This document shows, in pieces, positions 1 through 9,683 of a stretch of 64,000 bases of DNA. The stretch comes from Rubricoccus sp038746605 (GTDB lineage Bacteria; Bacteroidota; Rhodothermia; Rhodothermales; Rubricoccaceae). The position numbers were made by a program, and so were the translations under genes. Below the pieces are notes generated by a model. It was not told the origin of the DNA, ran no database searches, and saw only the letters and a program-made list of their open reading frames with translations. Where the stretch lies: assembly GCA_038746605.1 (NCBI GenBank), contig JBCDKM010000003.1:62001-126000 (forward strand), in the 5' to 3' direction. Numbering within the stretch: the first letter of the stretch is position 1; each line of letters opens with the position of its first letter.

Positions 1-1
1 C

Positions 2-2836
2 TCTGGCGGCAACGACTTCTTCGGCTCCGCCGAAGCGATCACCTCGGAGGGCCTCGACGGCTTCGGATACAACCTCGGGAGCCTCACCCTTGGCGGTCCG
101 ATCGTCCCCAACTTCGCCAGCTTCCTCATCTCTGGGCAGTACACCTATCTGGCCGACGCCTCCCCGTACGCGGTGGAGACCCTGCGCCTCAATGATGGGA
201 CGTACAACACACTCCAGAACAGCCCCCAGGTCATTCGCGTCGATCGCGCGGCGGCCGATGCAGGCGGCTTCGACGGAGCCGGCGCTCTCGTGACCACGGA
301 GGACTCCTACTACTTGTCTATCCCGGCGAGCTTCGACCCTGACGTCTCGTTCGACGAGAACGGAGAACAGCGGTTCGGCGAGGACGGCGCCCCGCTTGCG
401 GCGAACCCCGCCGACCTCGCACGGGCGCTTGGTGTGGACTCGGGCGCGTTCGTGTCGCGAAGCCCGCTCTCGGCCATCACGTTCCTAAGCGACCCGGGTC
501 TGTTCGAGTCGGTGAACGGTAAGGACGATCCGTCCCAGAACATCACGCTCAATGGTAACCTTGAGCTTCGGCCCGTTGAGGGTATCAACCTCCGCCTCGG
601 CGGTGCGTTCTCGGATAACGAGAACACCTCGTTCAGCTTCACCAACTCGCTGTTCAACCGAGGCATCTACAACCTCAACGACAACCAGACGATTCGCGGG
701 TACGCCTCGCTTCGTCAGGTGCTATCCAGCACGGCGTTCTACCAACTCCAGGCGGAGTACACGAACTTCGAGTTTGTGAACTACCCGGAGGCCTTCGGTA
801 ACGATCTCAACGATGTCATCAACTACGGTGACATCGACAACCCGGTCAACGCAGTCGCGAACCGCTACTACAGCTACAACGCGGACGAGTCCGTGTACCA
901 GCGCCAGTCCCAGGACGGCCAGTTCGCTACGGCTTCCGCCTACGGCACCTTTACCAGCCCCGGTAGCGCCGTTGTGACGTACAGCCAAGGCAACGACGAA
1001 CTCCTCCGCGTCTTCGGTACTGCGCAGACCCAGGTCGGCGTGCACGAGCTCTCCTTCGGTGGTGAGTACGAGCAGACCACAAGCCGCCGGTTCTCGATCG
1101 GTGGCTTCGGTACCGCTCGCACCATCGGCGACATTGACGAGGACGGTGACGGCATTCTCGAGTGCGAGACCCCGGTCGGTGGTGAGTTCGCCAACGAGAA
1201 CGGGTGCGTTCAGGCGTACAACCAGCTTCCGTTCGACTACCTCGACAACCGCGTTTCCTACTTCGGCTACAACTACCTCGGACTCGACGAGGTGGACGAG
1301 GAGTCGATCTCCGGCTTCGCCGATGGCACGAACACGGACATCGCGCCGTACCAGCCGATCTACTACGGCGGCTACGTCCGCGACCGCGTCGAGTACCGCG
1401 ACCTCGTGATCGACCTCGGGCTCCGCCTCGACGTGTTCGATAACAACACCCAGGTGCTTCGCGACCCCTTCGCGTTCGTGGACATCTACCGTGCCAGCGA
1501 TGCCGCCAGTGGCGTCGTGGACCCGGTCACGGGTGAGATTATCAACGCGGTCGGGAGCCTTCCGAGCACGGTCGAGGGCGACTTCGCCGTCTACGTGGAC
1601 AGCAACTCGGACGACGTGGTGGGTTACCGCGACCTCGATGGCAACTTCTACGATGCCAGCGGTCAGGAAGTCGCGTCCAACGAAGTCACCAGCGTCGGTC
1701 GCATCCTAGCGGTGAACGGTGGTTCCTCCATCAGCGAGGAGGCCTTCGTGGATTACGAGCCGCAGCTGACCATCATGCCGCGCATCGGCGTGACGTTCCC
1801 GGTGACCAACCGGGCGCTCTTCTTCGCGTCCTACAACGTGACGAGCCAGCGTCCGAGCGAGAACGCGTTTGCGACCATTCGCGACTATGAGAACGTGCGC
1901 TCCGGTCAGGGCACGATCAACAACGCGAACCTCAAGCCGGAGACCACCGAGCAGTACGAACTCGGCTTCCGCCAACGCCTCGGCGAGCGGGCCGCGTTCA
2001 CCCTCTCGGGTTTCTACCGCACCCAGCGGAATAAGATCACCCTCCGTAATGTCAACATCTCCTTCCCCTCGGAGACGACAACGTACACGAACCAGGACTT
2101 CACCACGACGAAGGGCGTAGAGGCCGCGTTCGAGCTCCGCCGCACGCGGAACCTCTCGGTCAACGCCAACTACACGCTTTCCTTCGCTGAGGGTACTGGT
2201 TCGGACTCACGGACGGCGCGGATTATCGCTTGGCGGAGCCAGACGGGCGTCTTCCCGGAGACGATCTCCCCGCTCGACTTCGACCAGCGTCACAACGTCA
2301 ACGTGTCTGTGGACTACCGCCTCGGCGCGGGCGAGGGGCCGATGATCGGTGGCATCCGCCCGCTCGAAGGGTTCGGCTTCAACCTGCTCGGCGTGTTCAA
2401 GAGCGGAAACCCGTACACGCAGCTCGATGCTCGTGCTCAGCAGAGCCCGATCTCGAACTCCACCAATGGTGGCATCGTCGGTGCGGTGAACTCCATTCGC
2501 ACGCCATCCACCACGCGTCTCGACCTCCGCGTCGATCGCTCGTTCAACCTGGGACCGGCCCGCTTGCGCGGCTTCGCCTGGATCCAGAACCTCCTCGACA
2601 CGGACCAGATCGTCGGCGTCTACCGCACGACAGGTCTGGTTGACGACGACGGGTTCTTGGCGAGCGAACCCGCGGAGATCACGGGTCTCGGCTCGCAAGC
2701 CGAGCAAGACGCCTATCGGTTCCTCTACAGCAACTACGTTGGGGGGCCGGTCGTGCTGAACAGCTACCGCGCGAGCGGTGGTCAGCTCTACGGTCTCCCG
2801 CGCCGGATCCGCCTCGGCGTGACCCTGGACTTCTAG
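2..2836 (+). CDS. TonB-dependent receptor, C-terminal part (5' end outside window)
   Basis: The frame is already open at the left edge, so the N-terminal carboxypeptidase-like domain and most of the plug are missing; 944 residues are visible. The first residues, up to about 40 (SGGNDFFGSAEAITSEGLDG...), look like the end of a plug or early barrel. The rest is alternating aromatic/polar beta-strand sequence with Asn/Asp-rich loops. It ends RLGVTLDF, with the terminal aromatic residue typical of outer-membrane barrels. It is expected to import a substrate across the outer membrane using TonB energy; the substrate is unknown. An 88-bp gap separates it from a large secreted protein that is followed by a PorV-family barrel. 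The same three-gene order recurs at 41496-49515. No SusD partner is visible. Confidence 0.9.
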   Translation, partial: SGGNDFFGSAEAITSEGLDGFGYNLGSLTLGGPIVPNFASFLISGQYTYLADASPYAVETLRLNDGTYNTLQNSPQVIRVDRAAADAGGFDGAGALVTTEDSYYLSIPASFDPDVSFDENGEQRFGEDGAPLAANPADLARALGVDSGAFVSRSPLSAITFLSDPGLFESVNGKDDPSQNITLNGNLELRPVEGINLRLGGAFSDNENTSFSFTNSLFNRGIYNLNDNQTIRGYASLRQVLSSTAFYQLQAEYTNFEFVNYPEAFGNDLNDVINYGDIDNPVNAVANRYYSYNADESVYQRQSQDGQFATASAYGTFTSPGSAVVTYSQGNDELLRVFGTAQTQVGVHELSFGGEYEQTTSRRFSIGGFGTARTIGDIDEDGDGILECETPVGGEFANENGCVQAYNQLPFDYLDNRVSYFGYNYLGLDEVDEESISGFADGTNTDIAPYQPIYYGGYVRDRVEYRDLVIDLGLRLDVFDNNTQVLRDPFAFVDIYRASDAASGVVDPVTGEIINAVGSLPSTVEGDFAVYVDSNSDDVVGYRDLDGNFYDASGQEVASNEVTSVGRILAVNGGSSISEEAFVDYEPQLTIMPRIGVTFPVTNRALFFASYNVTSQRPSENAFATIRDYENVRSGQGTINNANLKPETTEQYELGFRQRLGERAAFTLSGFYRTQRNKITLRNVNISFPSETTTYTNQDFTTTKGVEAAFELRRTRNLSVNANYTLSFAEGTGSDSRTARIIAWRSQTGVFPETISPLDFDQRHNVNVSVDYRLGAGEGPMIGGIRPLEGFGFNLLGVFKSGNPYTQLDARAQQSPISNSTNGGIVGAVNSIRTPSTTRLDLRVDRSFNLGPARLRGFAWIQNLLDTDQIVGVYRTTGLVDDDGFLASEPAEITGLGSQAEQDAYRFLYSNYVGGPVVLNSYRASGGQLYGLPRRIRLGVTLDF

Positions 2837-2924
2837 GACCGCTCTCAGAAGCACAGAGCGCGGTGACCGCCGCGAGCCCTCGCCCGGTTGCCGCGCTCTA
2901 CCCGAACGCAACAAAGCACCCAGC

Positions 2925-5900
2925 ATGTACGCCATTCCCAAGCTCCGCTGGCGGCTCCCCGCCGCCCTCGTCGGGCTCCTCGCGTTCAGCGTCTCGCTGA
3001 GCCCGACGGTCCAGGCCAAGGCTGCGCCCGACCGGGACCGCACCGACACGCAGCGCACCGCGAAAGCGGGCGGCTGTGACGACGGTACCGCCGAGGTCTT
3101 CCTCGACGGCAACAACGTCAACGCACTCCTTTTCAACAACGGCTCCCTCTTCTGGAGTGGAGGCGACCACATCTACGAAGTTCCGAAGGGCTCTGGCCGT
3201 CAGGCCATCTTCGCCTCAGGCATCTGGGTCGGTGGTGAGATCGGTGGGGTCACCCACTTCGCCGGCTCCGACTACGGCCCGTACGAGTACTGGCCCGGTC
3301 CTCTGGACTCGAACGGCAGCGTCGCTCCTGACGTCTGCGCCCAGTTCAACCGGTTCTGGAAGGTCAACCGCTCCGATATCACGGAGTACAACCAGAACGG
3401 CACTGCGGACAACGCGGACCTCGCGAGCTGGCCTATCGCCTGGGGTGCCCCGTTCTTCGTGGACCTCAACGGTGACGGCCGTCGCAACATCAGCACCGAT
3501 GATGGAGCTGGCAACGAAGACGGTGTCCTCAACGAGCCATCTCTCGAACTCCAACTCGGTGATGCTGGCTACGGCACTCGCCAGCTTGACCTCGCCGCAG
3601 GCGAGCGCCCAGATATCGTCGGCGACCAGGGTATCTGGTGGGTGATGAACGACGCGGGCAACACGCACGACTGGGGCGATACGCCGCAAATCGGCATTGA
3701 GGTGCAGGCCCAGGCCTTCTCCTTTAGCACAGCCGACGCGCTCAACAACACGACCTTCTACAAGTACCAGATCTTCTACCGGGGCGCGACCCCGCTGGAG
3801 AACGCGTATATCGGTCTGTGGAGCGACCCCGACCTCGGGTTCTTCTCCGACGACTACGTCGGCAGCAACCCGGACGAGGGCATCGGCTTCGTCTACAACG
3901 GGGACAACTTCGATGAAGGCTCTGCTGGCTACGGCGCGGTTCCGCCCGCCCTCGGCTATGATTTCTTCCAGGGACCGCTCGTGGACGCCGACGGTGTCGA
4001 CAACAACGGCAACGGCGAAGTGGACGAGGCAGGCGAGCGCATCGCCATGGAAAAGTTCGTCTACTACAACAACGACGGTACCGTTCAGGGCAACCCCGGT
4101 AGCGGTCAGGAAGCCTACCAGTACCTCCAGGGGTTCTGGCGTGACAACACGCCAATCACCTTCGGCGGTGCGGGTTACCAGACGGGCGAAGAGACGGACT
4201 TCATGTTCCCGGCCAACCCGCCGGCGTTCTGGAGCGAGTACAACATCGACGGCCTCGGCACGGCGAACACGCCAGCTGACCGCCGATTCGTGATGTCCGC
4301 TGGTCCCTTCGTGATCAATCCGGGTGACTTCCAAGAGGTCGTCTTCGGCATCGTGTGGTCACAGGCTCAGGGCACGCAGGCGGCGCAGCCGCAGATCGCG
4401 TCAGTCCGCCAGATGTTCTTCGATGACATCACGGCCCAGGCCGCGTTCAATGCGGACTTCGACATCCCGCCGCCGCCGCCGAGCGTCGTCGTGGAAGCCA
4501 CCGCGCTTGACCAATCGATCATCCTCGAGTGGGACAGCGAGACGGGCAACATCCTCGACCTGTTCGGCTATGAAGTGGAGAGCCCCTTCGCGTCCGCCGA
4601 CGCGACGGACAACACCTACAACTTCGAGGGTTTCCAGGTCTTCCAGTACCGGAACCCCTCGGATCAGGTGGGCCAGCTCATCGCCACGTTCGACTTCCAG
4701 AACAACGTGACGTCCGTGACGGACGTGGCACTGGATACGAACACGGGTGAGATCATTACCGAGGTCGTCGCCCTCGGCGAGGACAACGGTGGCCCCGAGC
4801 GTACCTCCACCTCGCTCACAGTTGCCAATGATGCGTTCACGAGTGAGCCGCTGCGGAACAACACGACGTACTACTTCGGCGTCCAGCCGTACGCGTACAA
4901 CGCGTTCTCATCACCGCAGAAGGTCTACGCAGCCCCGGTCACGCGCGTTGAGGCCCGTCCAGCCATCGTGGACACGCGCAACGATGGCACGATTCTTAAC
5001 ACCACCACCGGGACGTCGCTTCCAATCGTCCGGGAGCCCTCTACCATTGGTGGTGGCGTCATCAACGCCCGGGTGACCAACCCGGCTGCCATCACTGGCG
5101 ACTCCTACCAGGTTCAGTTCTTCACCCAGCTGGAGGACCTGACCGGCGACGGCGTCGATAACGATGAGGATGGCGAGATCGACGAGGACGACGAGGTGTT
5201 CGAGCGTGGTGTGAACTACCGCATCGTCAACACCACGACGGGCACGACGATCTTGGACGGAGACCAGTACTTCGCCAACACGGGCTCGGTGTTACCGCAG
5301 ACCTCGGACGCCATCCGAGCCGACGGTCTTGCCTTCGACGTCCAGGGTCCAGAGGACGGCCCGCTCTTCCCAGATGGTGCCAACTCGTTCGTGGAGGTCC
5401 AGAGTCCCACGGGCATCGACCCCTGTGGCCCGGACGCCATCTCGACCGCCGGTTGCGCCGAGACGGGAGGCAACAACGTGCTCAACTCGTTCAACTCGGA
5501 CGGCACGTACATCCTCGCGCTTCTCGGACCTGCGGGCACAGAGGCGAGCATCGGTGGTTATGCGCCGCGTGACTTCGAGGTTCGCTTCACGGAGGAGGGA
5601 TCCTTCGCCTACTGGCCGTTCACCTCGGGCAACCTGATCAAGGTGCCGTTCGAGGTCTGGGACATCGGTCTTACGCCTCCGGGCTCTGAGAACGATCCGT
5701 CCGACGACATCCAGATGATCCCGAACATCTTCTCGGATGACGGCAGTGAGTGTGACTTCGCGTATGGTGCAGGCGAGAACTTCGGTCGTCCCTCGACGGA
5801 CCGGATCTACGCCTACTACGCCGTCGGTGATGACTACGACGCCTTCGCGGCTGCTGCCGAAGCCGCCGTCAACGCGGACCCGAATGGCTGCCCGACCGCT

Positions 5901-6455
5901 CCTGCTACGGCGACTGCCGGTGGCCTGATCGACTTCGGCCGTGGCCGTCCGATCCAGCGCAACGTGATCACAGACAACACCGGAACGGGCGACATCTCGA
6001 CTGTGCAGAACGCGATCATCCGCTTCTACACGACCGACCCGAACCAGCCCGGTGACGTGTACACGATCAACACCGCGGACTTCGCGGCCTCTACTGGCGA
6101 CCAGACGACGCGCGAAGATGCGCTTGACCTGATCGCGATCACGCCGAATCCCTACCGGGGTGTGGCGGAGTACGAGACCGCTAGCTCGGAGAACATCGCG
6201 CGCTTTGTGAACCTGCCCGCGCAGGCCACGATCCGGATCTTCACCTTGAGCGGTACCCTCGTCCGCACGCTGGAAAAGACCAACCCCTCAATGACCACAA
6301 TCGATTGGGATCTCCGCACGGAGGCTGCCCTGCCGATTGCGAGCGGGATCTACCTGATCCACGTTGAGGCCCGCGATTCCAACAACACGGTGCTTGGTGA
6401 GCGCGTGCTGAAGTTCGGCGTTGTCCAGCGTCGGGTCCAGCTCGACGTGCTCTAA
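2925..6455 (+). CDS. Large secreted protein with fibronectin-III-like region and NPYRG-type C-terminal tail
   Basis: The product is 1,176 aa. It starts with a clear signal peptide (Lys/Arg n-region, LPAALVGLLAFSVSL core, cleavage near VQA-KA). The N-terminal half is rich in Asn/Asp and aromatics, with Ca-loop-like stretches such as VDNNGNGEVDEAGE and DGVDNDEDGEIDEDDE. From about residue 516 (after PPPPP) there is a fibronectin-III-like segment (SIILEWDSETGN, FEGFQVFQYRN). Residues about 1075-1176 form a terminal beta-sandwich beginning TPNPYRG and containing FVNLPAQATIRIFTLSG and SGIYLIHVEA. This tail resembles type IX secretion sorting domains, but it matches the paralogue at 44406-48404 better than the ordinary PNP...DxxGR tails elsewhere here. 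The role is unknown; it is probably surface-exposed and works with the flanking receptor and PorV-like protein. Confidence 0.85.
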   Translation: MYAIPKLRWRLPAALVGLLAFSVSLSPTVQAKAAPDRDRTDTQRTAKAGGCDDGTAEVFLDGNNVNALLFNNGSLFWSGGDHIYEVPKGSGRQAIFASGIWVGGEIGGVTHFAGSDYGPYEYWPGPLDSNGSVAPDVCAQFNRFWKVNRSDITEYNQNGTADNADLASWPIAWGAPFFVDLNGDGRRNISTDDGAGNEDGVLNEPSLELQLGDAGYGTRQLDLAAGERPDIVGDQGIWWVMNDAGNTHDWGDTPQIGIEVQAQAFSFSTADALNNTTFYKYQIFYRGATPLENAYIGLWSDPDLGFFSDDYVGSNPDEGIGFVYNGDNFDEGSAGYGAVPPALGYDFFQGPLVDADGVDNNGNGEVDEAGERIAMEKFVYYNNDGTVQGNPGSGQEAYQYLQGFWRDNTPITFGGAGYQTGEETDFMFPANPPAFWSEYNIDGLGTANTPADRRFVMSAGPFVINPGDFQEVVFGIVWSQAQGTQAAQPQIASVRQMFFDDITAQAAFNADFDIPPPPPSVVVEATALDQSIILEWDSETGNILDLFGYEVESPFASADATDNTYNFEGFQVFQYRNPSDQVGQLIATFDFQNNVTSVTDVALDTNTGEIITEVVALGEDNGGPERTSTSLTVANDAFTSEPLRNNTTYYFGVQPYAYNAFSSPQKVYAAPVTRVEARPAIVDTRNDGTILNTTTGTSLPIVREPSTIGGGVINARVTNPAAITGDSYQVQFFTQLEDLTGDGVDNDEDGEIDEDDEVFERGVNYRIVNTTTGTTILDGDQYFANTGSVLPQTSDAIRADGLAFDVQGPEDGPLFPDGANSFVEVQSPTGIDPCGPDAISTAGCAETGGNNVLNSFNSDGTYILALLGPAGTEASIGGYAPRDFEVRFTEEGSFAYWPFTSGNLIKVPFEVWDIGLTPPGSENDPSDDIQMIPNIFSDDGSECDFAYGAGENFGRPSTDRIYAYYAVGDDYDAFAAAAEAAVNADPNGCPTAPATATAGGLIDFGRGRPIQRNVITDNTGTGDISTVQNAIIRFYTTDPNQPGDVYTINTADFAASTGDQTTREDALDLIAITPNPYRGVAEYETASSENIARFVNLPAQATIRIFTLSGTLVRTLEKTNPSMTTIDWDLRTEAALPIASGIYLIHVEARDSNNTVLGERVLKFGVVQRRVQLDVL

Positions 6456-6492
6456 GCCACTGTCCCCACTCACGCGCAAGCCACAAACCATC

Positions 6493-7524
6493 ATGCTTCG
6501 CAACCTCACACTCCTGGCCATCGCGGCTCTCGTCTCCGTGCCTTCTATGGCGCAGAGCCGGGACGTTGATGGCGACGAGCGGGCGGGGACGGCCGCGGCC
6601 CAGTACCTCCTCGTCCCGACCACGGCCCGCACGGCCGCGCTCGGCAACTCGCTCACGGGCGGCCTCGCTGATCTCACTGGCATCGAGGCCATCCAGTCCA
6701 ACCCTGCCGCTCTCATGAGCAATGAGGGCACCAACGCGCAATTCAGCCGCATGGAGTATGTCGCCGATATCGGCGTCAACACCTTCGGCGTCGCGCAACG
6801 GTTCGGCAACAACAACATCGCTCTCTCGGTGACGAGCTGGGACTACGGTGACCTGCCGCTGACCACGGCGCAGGACTCCGATCCCACGGGTCTCACCTTT
6901 GACGCCTCGACGATCATCGTCGGCGGCACTTACGCTCGTGCGTTCACCGACCGGATCTCGGCCGGTGTGACCGTCAAGCTCGCCAATGAGGCGATCGACG
7001 ACATGACGGGCGGTGCCGTTGCTTTTGACGCCGGAATGACCTACACCGTGGGTGAGTCCGGCCTCCGCTTCGGCGTCAGCCTGAAGAACTTCGGGACCAA
7101 GGTCAACTACGGTGGCAACGGCCTCCGTCAGTTCGTCAACTTGGACCCGAACGACGAGACGGGCTTCCCAACGGTAGTCGACGCCGAGGCTTACGAGCTG
7201 CCCTCGCTGCTCAACTTCGGCGCATCGTACACGCAGTCCTTCGCTGGCGACCTTTCGGTGGCCGCGATGGGCAACTTCCGTTCGAACTCGTACGACCAGC
7301 CCGAATTCGCGGGTGGCCTCGAGGTCGGCTACGCCAACCTGATCCACGCTCGCGCCGGTGTCAACATCGTGCCTGAGCCAGATCAGACGGCATGGGATCT
7401 CTGGAGCGTCGGTGCCGGTGTCAACGTGCCGGTCTCGAACTCCGCCATCGGCGTGGACTACACGTACCGCCAGATGGAGTTCTTCAACGAGGTCCACATG
7501 TTCTCCGTCGGCCTCGGCTTCTAA
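6493..7524 (+). CDS. PorV/PorQ-family outer-membrane barrel protein
   Basis: The product is 343 aa. An in-frame start at 6421 would overlap the preceding gene; the ATG at 6493 gives a clean signal peptide (MLRNLTLLAIAALVSVPSMA-QS) and is preferred. The mature protein opens with the PorV-like signature AAQYLLVPTTARTAALGNSLTGGLADLTGIEAIQ...NPAAL, then amphipathic strands, and ends MFSVGLGF. In known Bacteroidota PorV is an outer-membrane type IX secretion component that picks up cargo by its C-terminal domain. Here it follows the tailed secreted protein by 37 bp, suggesting a dedicated partner; this is inference. A paralogue occupies the same position in the second triad (48409-49515). Confidence 0.85.
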   Translation: MLRNLTLLAIAALVSVPSMAQSRDVDGDERAGTAAAQYLLVPTTARTAALGNSLTGGLADLTGIEAIQSNPAALMSNEGTNAQFSRMEYVADIGVNTFGVAQRFGNNNIALSVTSWDYGDLPLTTAQDSDPTGLTFDASTIIVGGTYARAFTDRISAGVTVKLANEAIDDMTGGAVAFDAGMTYTVGESGLRFGVSLKNFGTKVNYGGNGLRQFVNLDPNDETGFPTVVDAEAYELPSLLNFGASYTQSFAGDLSVAAMGNFRSNSYDQPEFAGGLEVGYANLIHARAGVNIVPEPDQTAWDLWSVGAGVNVPVSNSAIGVDYTYRQMEFFNEVHMFSVGLGF

Positions 7525-7556
7525 GCCGAACCAGCCGGACTACGGACAACGTCCTC

Positions 7557-7595
7557 GCGCGGGGCGGGCCTTCGGGCTCGTCCCGCGCGCTGTTT
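7557..7595 (+). terminator. Hairpin terminator after PorV-like gene
   Basis: Fourteen-base arms (7557-7570 and 7575-7588) close on a TTCG tetraloop. All positions pair if two G-T wobbles are allowed. A short T-rich tail (ctgtttgtag) follows. It lies 32 bp after the stop at 7524 and before the next promoterless stretch, so it probably ends the triad transcript. Confidence 0.6.
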
Positions 7596-7640
7596 GTAGC
7601 TTCCTGTGTCTGATCAATGTGTGGGCTCGGGCCCGCCACG

Positions 7641-9680
7641 ATGAACCGTAGTTCCTGGTCTCCTCTCGCTGCACTATCGGTCGTTGGTAGCCTCGCGCTA
7701 GTGGCTTGCCTGGGGCCGCGCGAGACCGAGGTCATGGACTCACGCTTCCTCAATCTTGCACCGGACGTGCAGTACGTGGGGAGTGCGTCGTGTGAGACCT
7801 GCCACAGCGAGGTCTATGCCTCCTACCAGGCGCACGGGATGGCGAACTCGTTCTATCCAATGACCGAGGCGAGCGCAGTTGAGGTCTTTCCGAGCGAACT
7901 GATCCCGAGCCCCAACAGCCCGTATGCCTACCGAGCGATTCGGGAAGGCGACCAATTCGTACAGGAAGAGGTTCTCCTCGGCGATAGCCGACAGCCCATC
8001 GCAAGGCAGACTCGTACCATCGACTTTGTCGTGGGGAGCGGAAGCGCGGCGCGTACCTACCTCACACAAGACTCCACTGGACGCCTCTATCAACTTCCGC
8101 TCACGTGGTACACTCAGGCCAACGACGGCGCTGGTAAATGGGACTTCTCGCCCGGCTACGATGTGCTCAACAGCCGCTTTGACCGGACCGTCCCGGAGCG
8201 GTGCATGGCGTGCCACAATGGGACGAGCGAGTCCGTGCCGTTTACGGACGGTCGCTTCGCTTCGCTGGCAGAGGGCATCGGGTGTGAGCAATGCCATGGA
8301 CCCGGCGAACTCCACATCGAAGCACGCACGGCAGATCCAGAAGCGCCGGATTCGATGGACGTGACCATCGTCAACCCCAAGTGGCTGGACCTAGACCTCC
8401 GCCTCGATGTCTGTCAGCAGTGCCATCTCTCGGCTGATGTATCGTTGCTTCGCGAGGGGGAAACGGCGACGAGCTATCGGCCCGGACGACCGCTTTCGGC
8501 TCATCGCGCCCTCTTCGCGCCCGCAGACGCAGACCCGAATGAGGTAGACGTGATCTCCCATGCCGACCGAATGAAGGCTAGCGCCTGTTTTCAGGAGTCG
8601 GTCTCGATGAACTGTGTGACCTGCCACGATCCGCACGCTGCTGTTCCTACGGAGGAAGCATTCAGTGCGACGTGCCGTACCTGTCATGCCGCAGACGAAC
8701 TCCAGGCCTCTATGCCGACCGCCGAGCTTCGAGAACAGCACGGCCCGGAGCAGACCTGCATCACCTGTCACATGCCCAAGGTAGAGGCTGCCGATGCGCC
8801 GCATGCCTCGTTCACAGATCACCTCGTGCGGGTGGTAGACGAGGAGATCCAGGGTGTCGCGCAAACAGGAGAAGGCGGAACCCTCCGACCCGTCTTCGCG
8901 CGAGATGCCGACGACCCAGTGACGACGAACATGGCCTACGTCGTGCTTGGCCAGACGTACGGCTCGCGCACTGCGATGTCGCGAGGTGTCTCCGGGTTGT
9001 CCGAGTCCCTCGGCGACGCTACCGAGGCGGGCGAGGCACAGTACCTGCTCGGGTTCGCTCGGCTTCAGCTCGGCCAGGCCCGAGAGGCCATCGCGCCGTT
9101 AGAGCAGGCGGTGCAAGTCGCGGCTAATCCAGAACGGCTGAATGCCCTCGCCCAGGCCTATGAGCAGGCAGGGCGCGCGACCGATGTGGAGGTGACCTAC
9201 CGGCAGGCGCTGGACCTCCAACCAGGTGCTGCAACGGTTCGCATCAACTACGGGCGCTTCCTCGAAGCCCAAGGGCGGTTTGACGATGCGCTTGCCGCCT
9301 ACCGGAGATCGATTGCAGATGCGCCCTATGAAGGCTTGGCACACTACAACCTGGGAACACTCCTCGCGAGAGGCGGAGACTCCGCGGGCGCGATTCGGTC
9401 GCTTCGTGAGGCGGTCCGACTCCTCCCACTCCACGGGGACGCCCTGACCAATCTCGGCGTGCTTCTGGCCCAGTCTGGCGACCTCGGGGCTGCGTCGGGC
9501 TACCTCGTGCGTGCAGTGAATGCTGAGCCGGGCAACGCGAATGCACAAGCGAATCTCGCGCTGTTCTACGCCAACACCGGCGCCCTTGCGGAGGCTGCTG
9601 ACCGTGCTCAACGCGCCCTGGCGATCGATCCTGGACATCTGACAGCCCAGCAGGTACTCGCAGCGCTAGGCTCCCCGTAA
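7641..9680 (+). CDS. Multiheme c-type cytochrome lipoprotein with TPR domain
   Basis: The product is 679 aa. The ATG at 7641 is preferred over 7617 because it yields a lipoprotein signal with lipobox LVAC (Cys23). The N-terminal half contains seven CXXCH heme-binding motifs: CETCH (about residue 51), CMACH, CEQCH, CQQCH, CVTCH, CRTCH and CITCH (about residue 373). This is the arrangement seen in cytochrome c554-like and related multiheme proteins. From about residue 430 the protein is a run of TPR helices (for example AEAQYLLGFARLQLGQAREAI, AHYNLGTLLARGGDSAGAIRSL). Expected to be a periplasmic lipoprotein that binds up to seven hemes and docks a partner through the TPRs; partner and reaction are unknown. 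Its stop is 3 bp from the convergent ypdA stop. Confidence 0.88.
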   Translation: MNRSSWSPLAALSVVGSLALVACLGPRETEVMDSRFLNLAPDVQYVGSASCETCHSEVYASYQAHGMANSFYPMTEASAVEVFPSELIPSPNSPYAYRAIREGDQFVQEEVLLGDSRQPIARQTRTIDFVVGSGSAARTYLTQDSTGRLYQLPLTWYTQANDGAGKWDFSPGYDVLNSRFDRTVPERCMACHNGTSESVPFTDGRFASLAEGIGCEQCHGPGELHIEARTADPEAPDSMDVTIVNPKWLDLDLRLDVCQQCHLSADVSLLREGETATSYRPGRPLSAHRALFAPADADPNEVDVISHADRMKASACFQESVSMNCVTCHDPHAAVPTEEAFSATCRTCHAADELQASMPTAELREQHGPEQTCITCHMPKVEAADAPHASFTDHLVRVVDEEIQGVAQTGEGGTLRPVFARDADDPVTTNMAYVVLGQTYGSRTAMSRGVSGLSESLGDATEAGEAQYLLGFARLQLGQAREAIAPLEQAVQVAANPERLNALAQAYEQAGRATDVEVTYRQALDLQPGAATVRINYGRFLEAQGRFDDALAAYRRSIADAPYEGLAHYNLGTLLARGGDSAGAIRSLREAVRLLPLHGDALTNLGVLLAQSGDLGAASGYLVRAVNAEPGNANAQANLALFYANTGALAEAADRAQRALAIDPGHLTAQQVLAALGSP

Positions 9681-9683
9681 GGA

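Noticed and set aside
2840..2860. Hairpin CGCTCT/AGAGCG after the first receptor
   Set aside because: Short stem, long loop and no T-tract, and the next gene appears to be in the same unit, so it was not called a terminator.
2207..3172. Long minus-strand frame opposite the first receptor and the secreted protein
   Set aside because: It is a mirror of two well-supported plus-strand genes, Arg/Ala-rich and without a recognisable domain; high-GC codon bias keeps such frames open.
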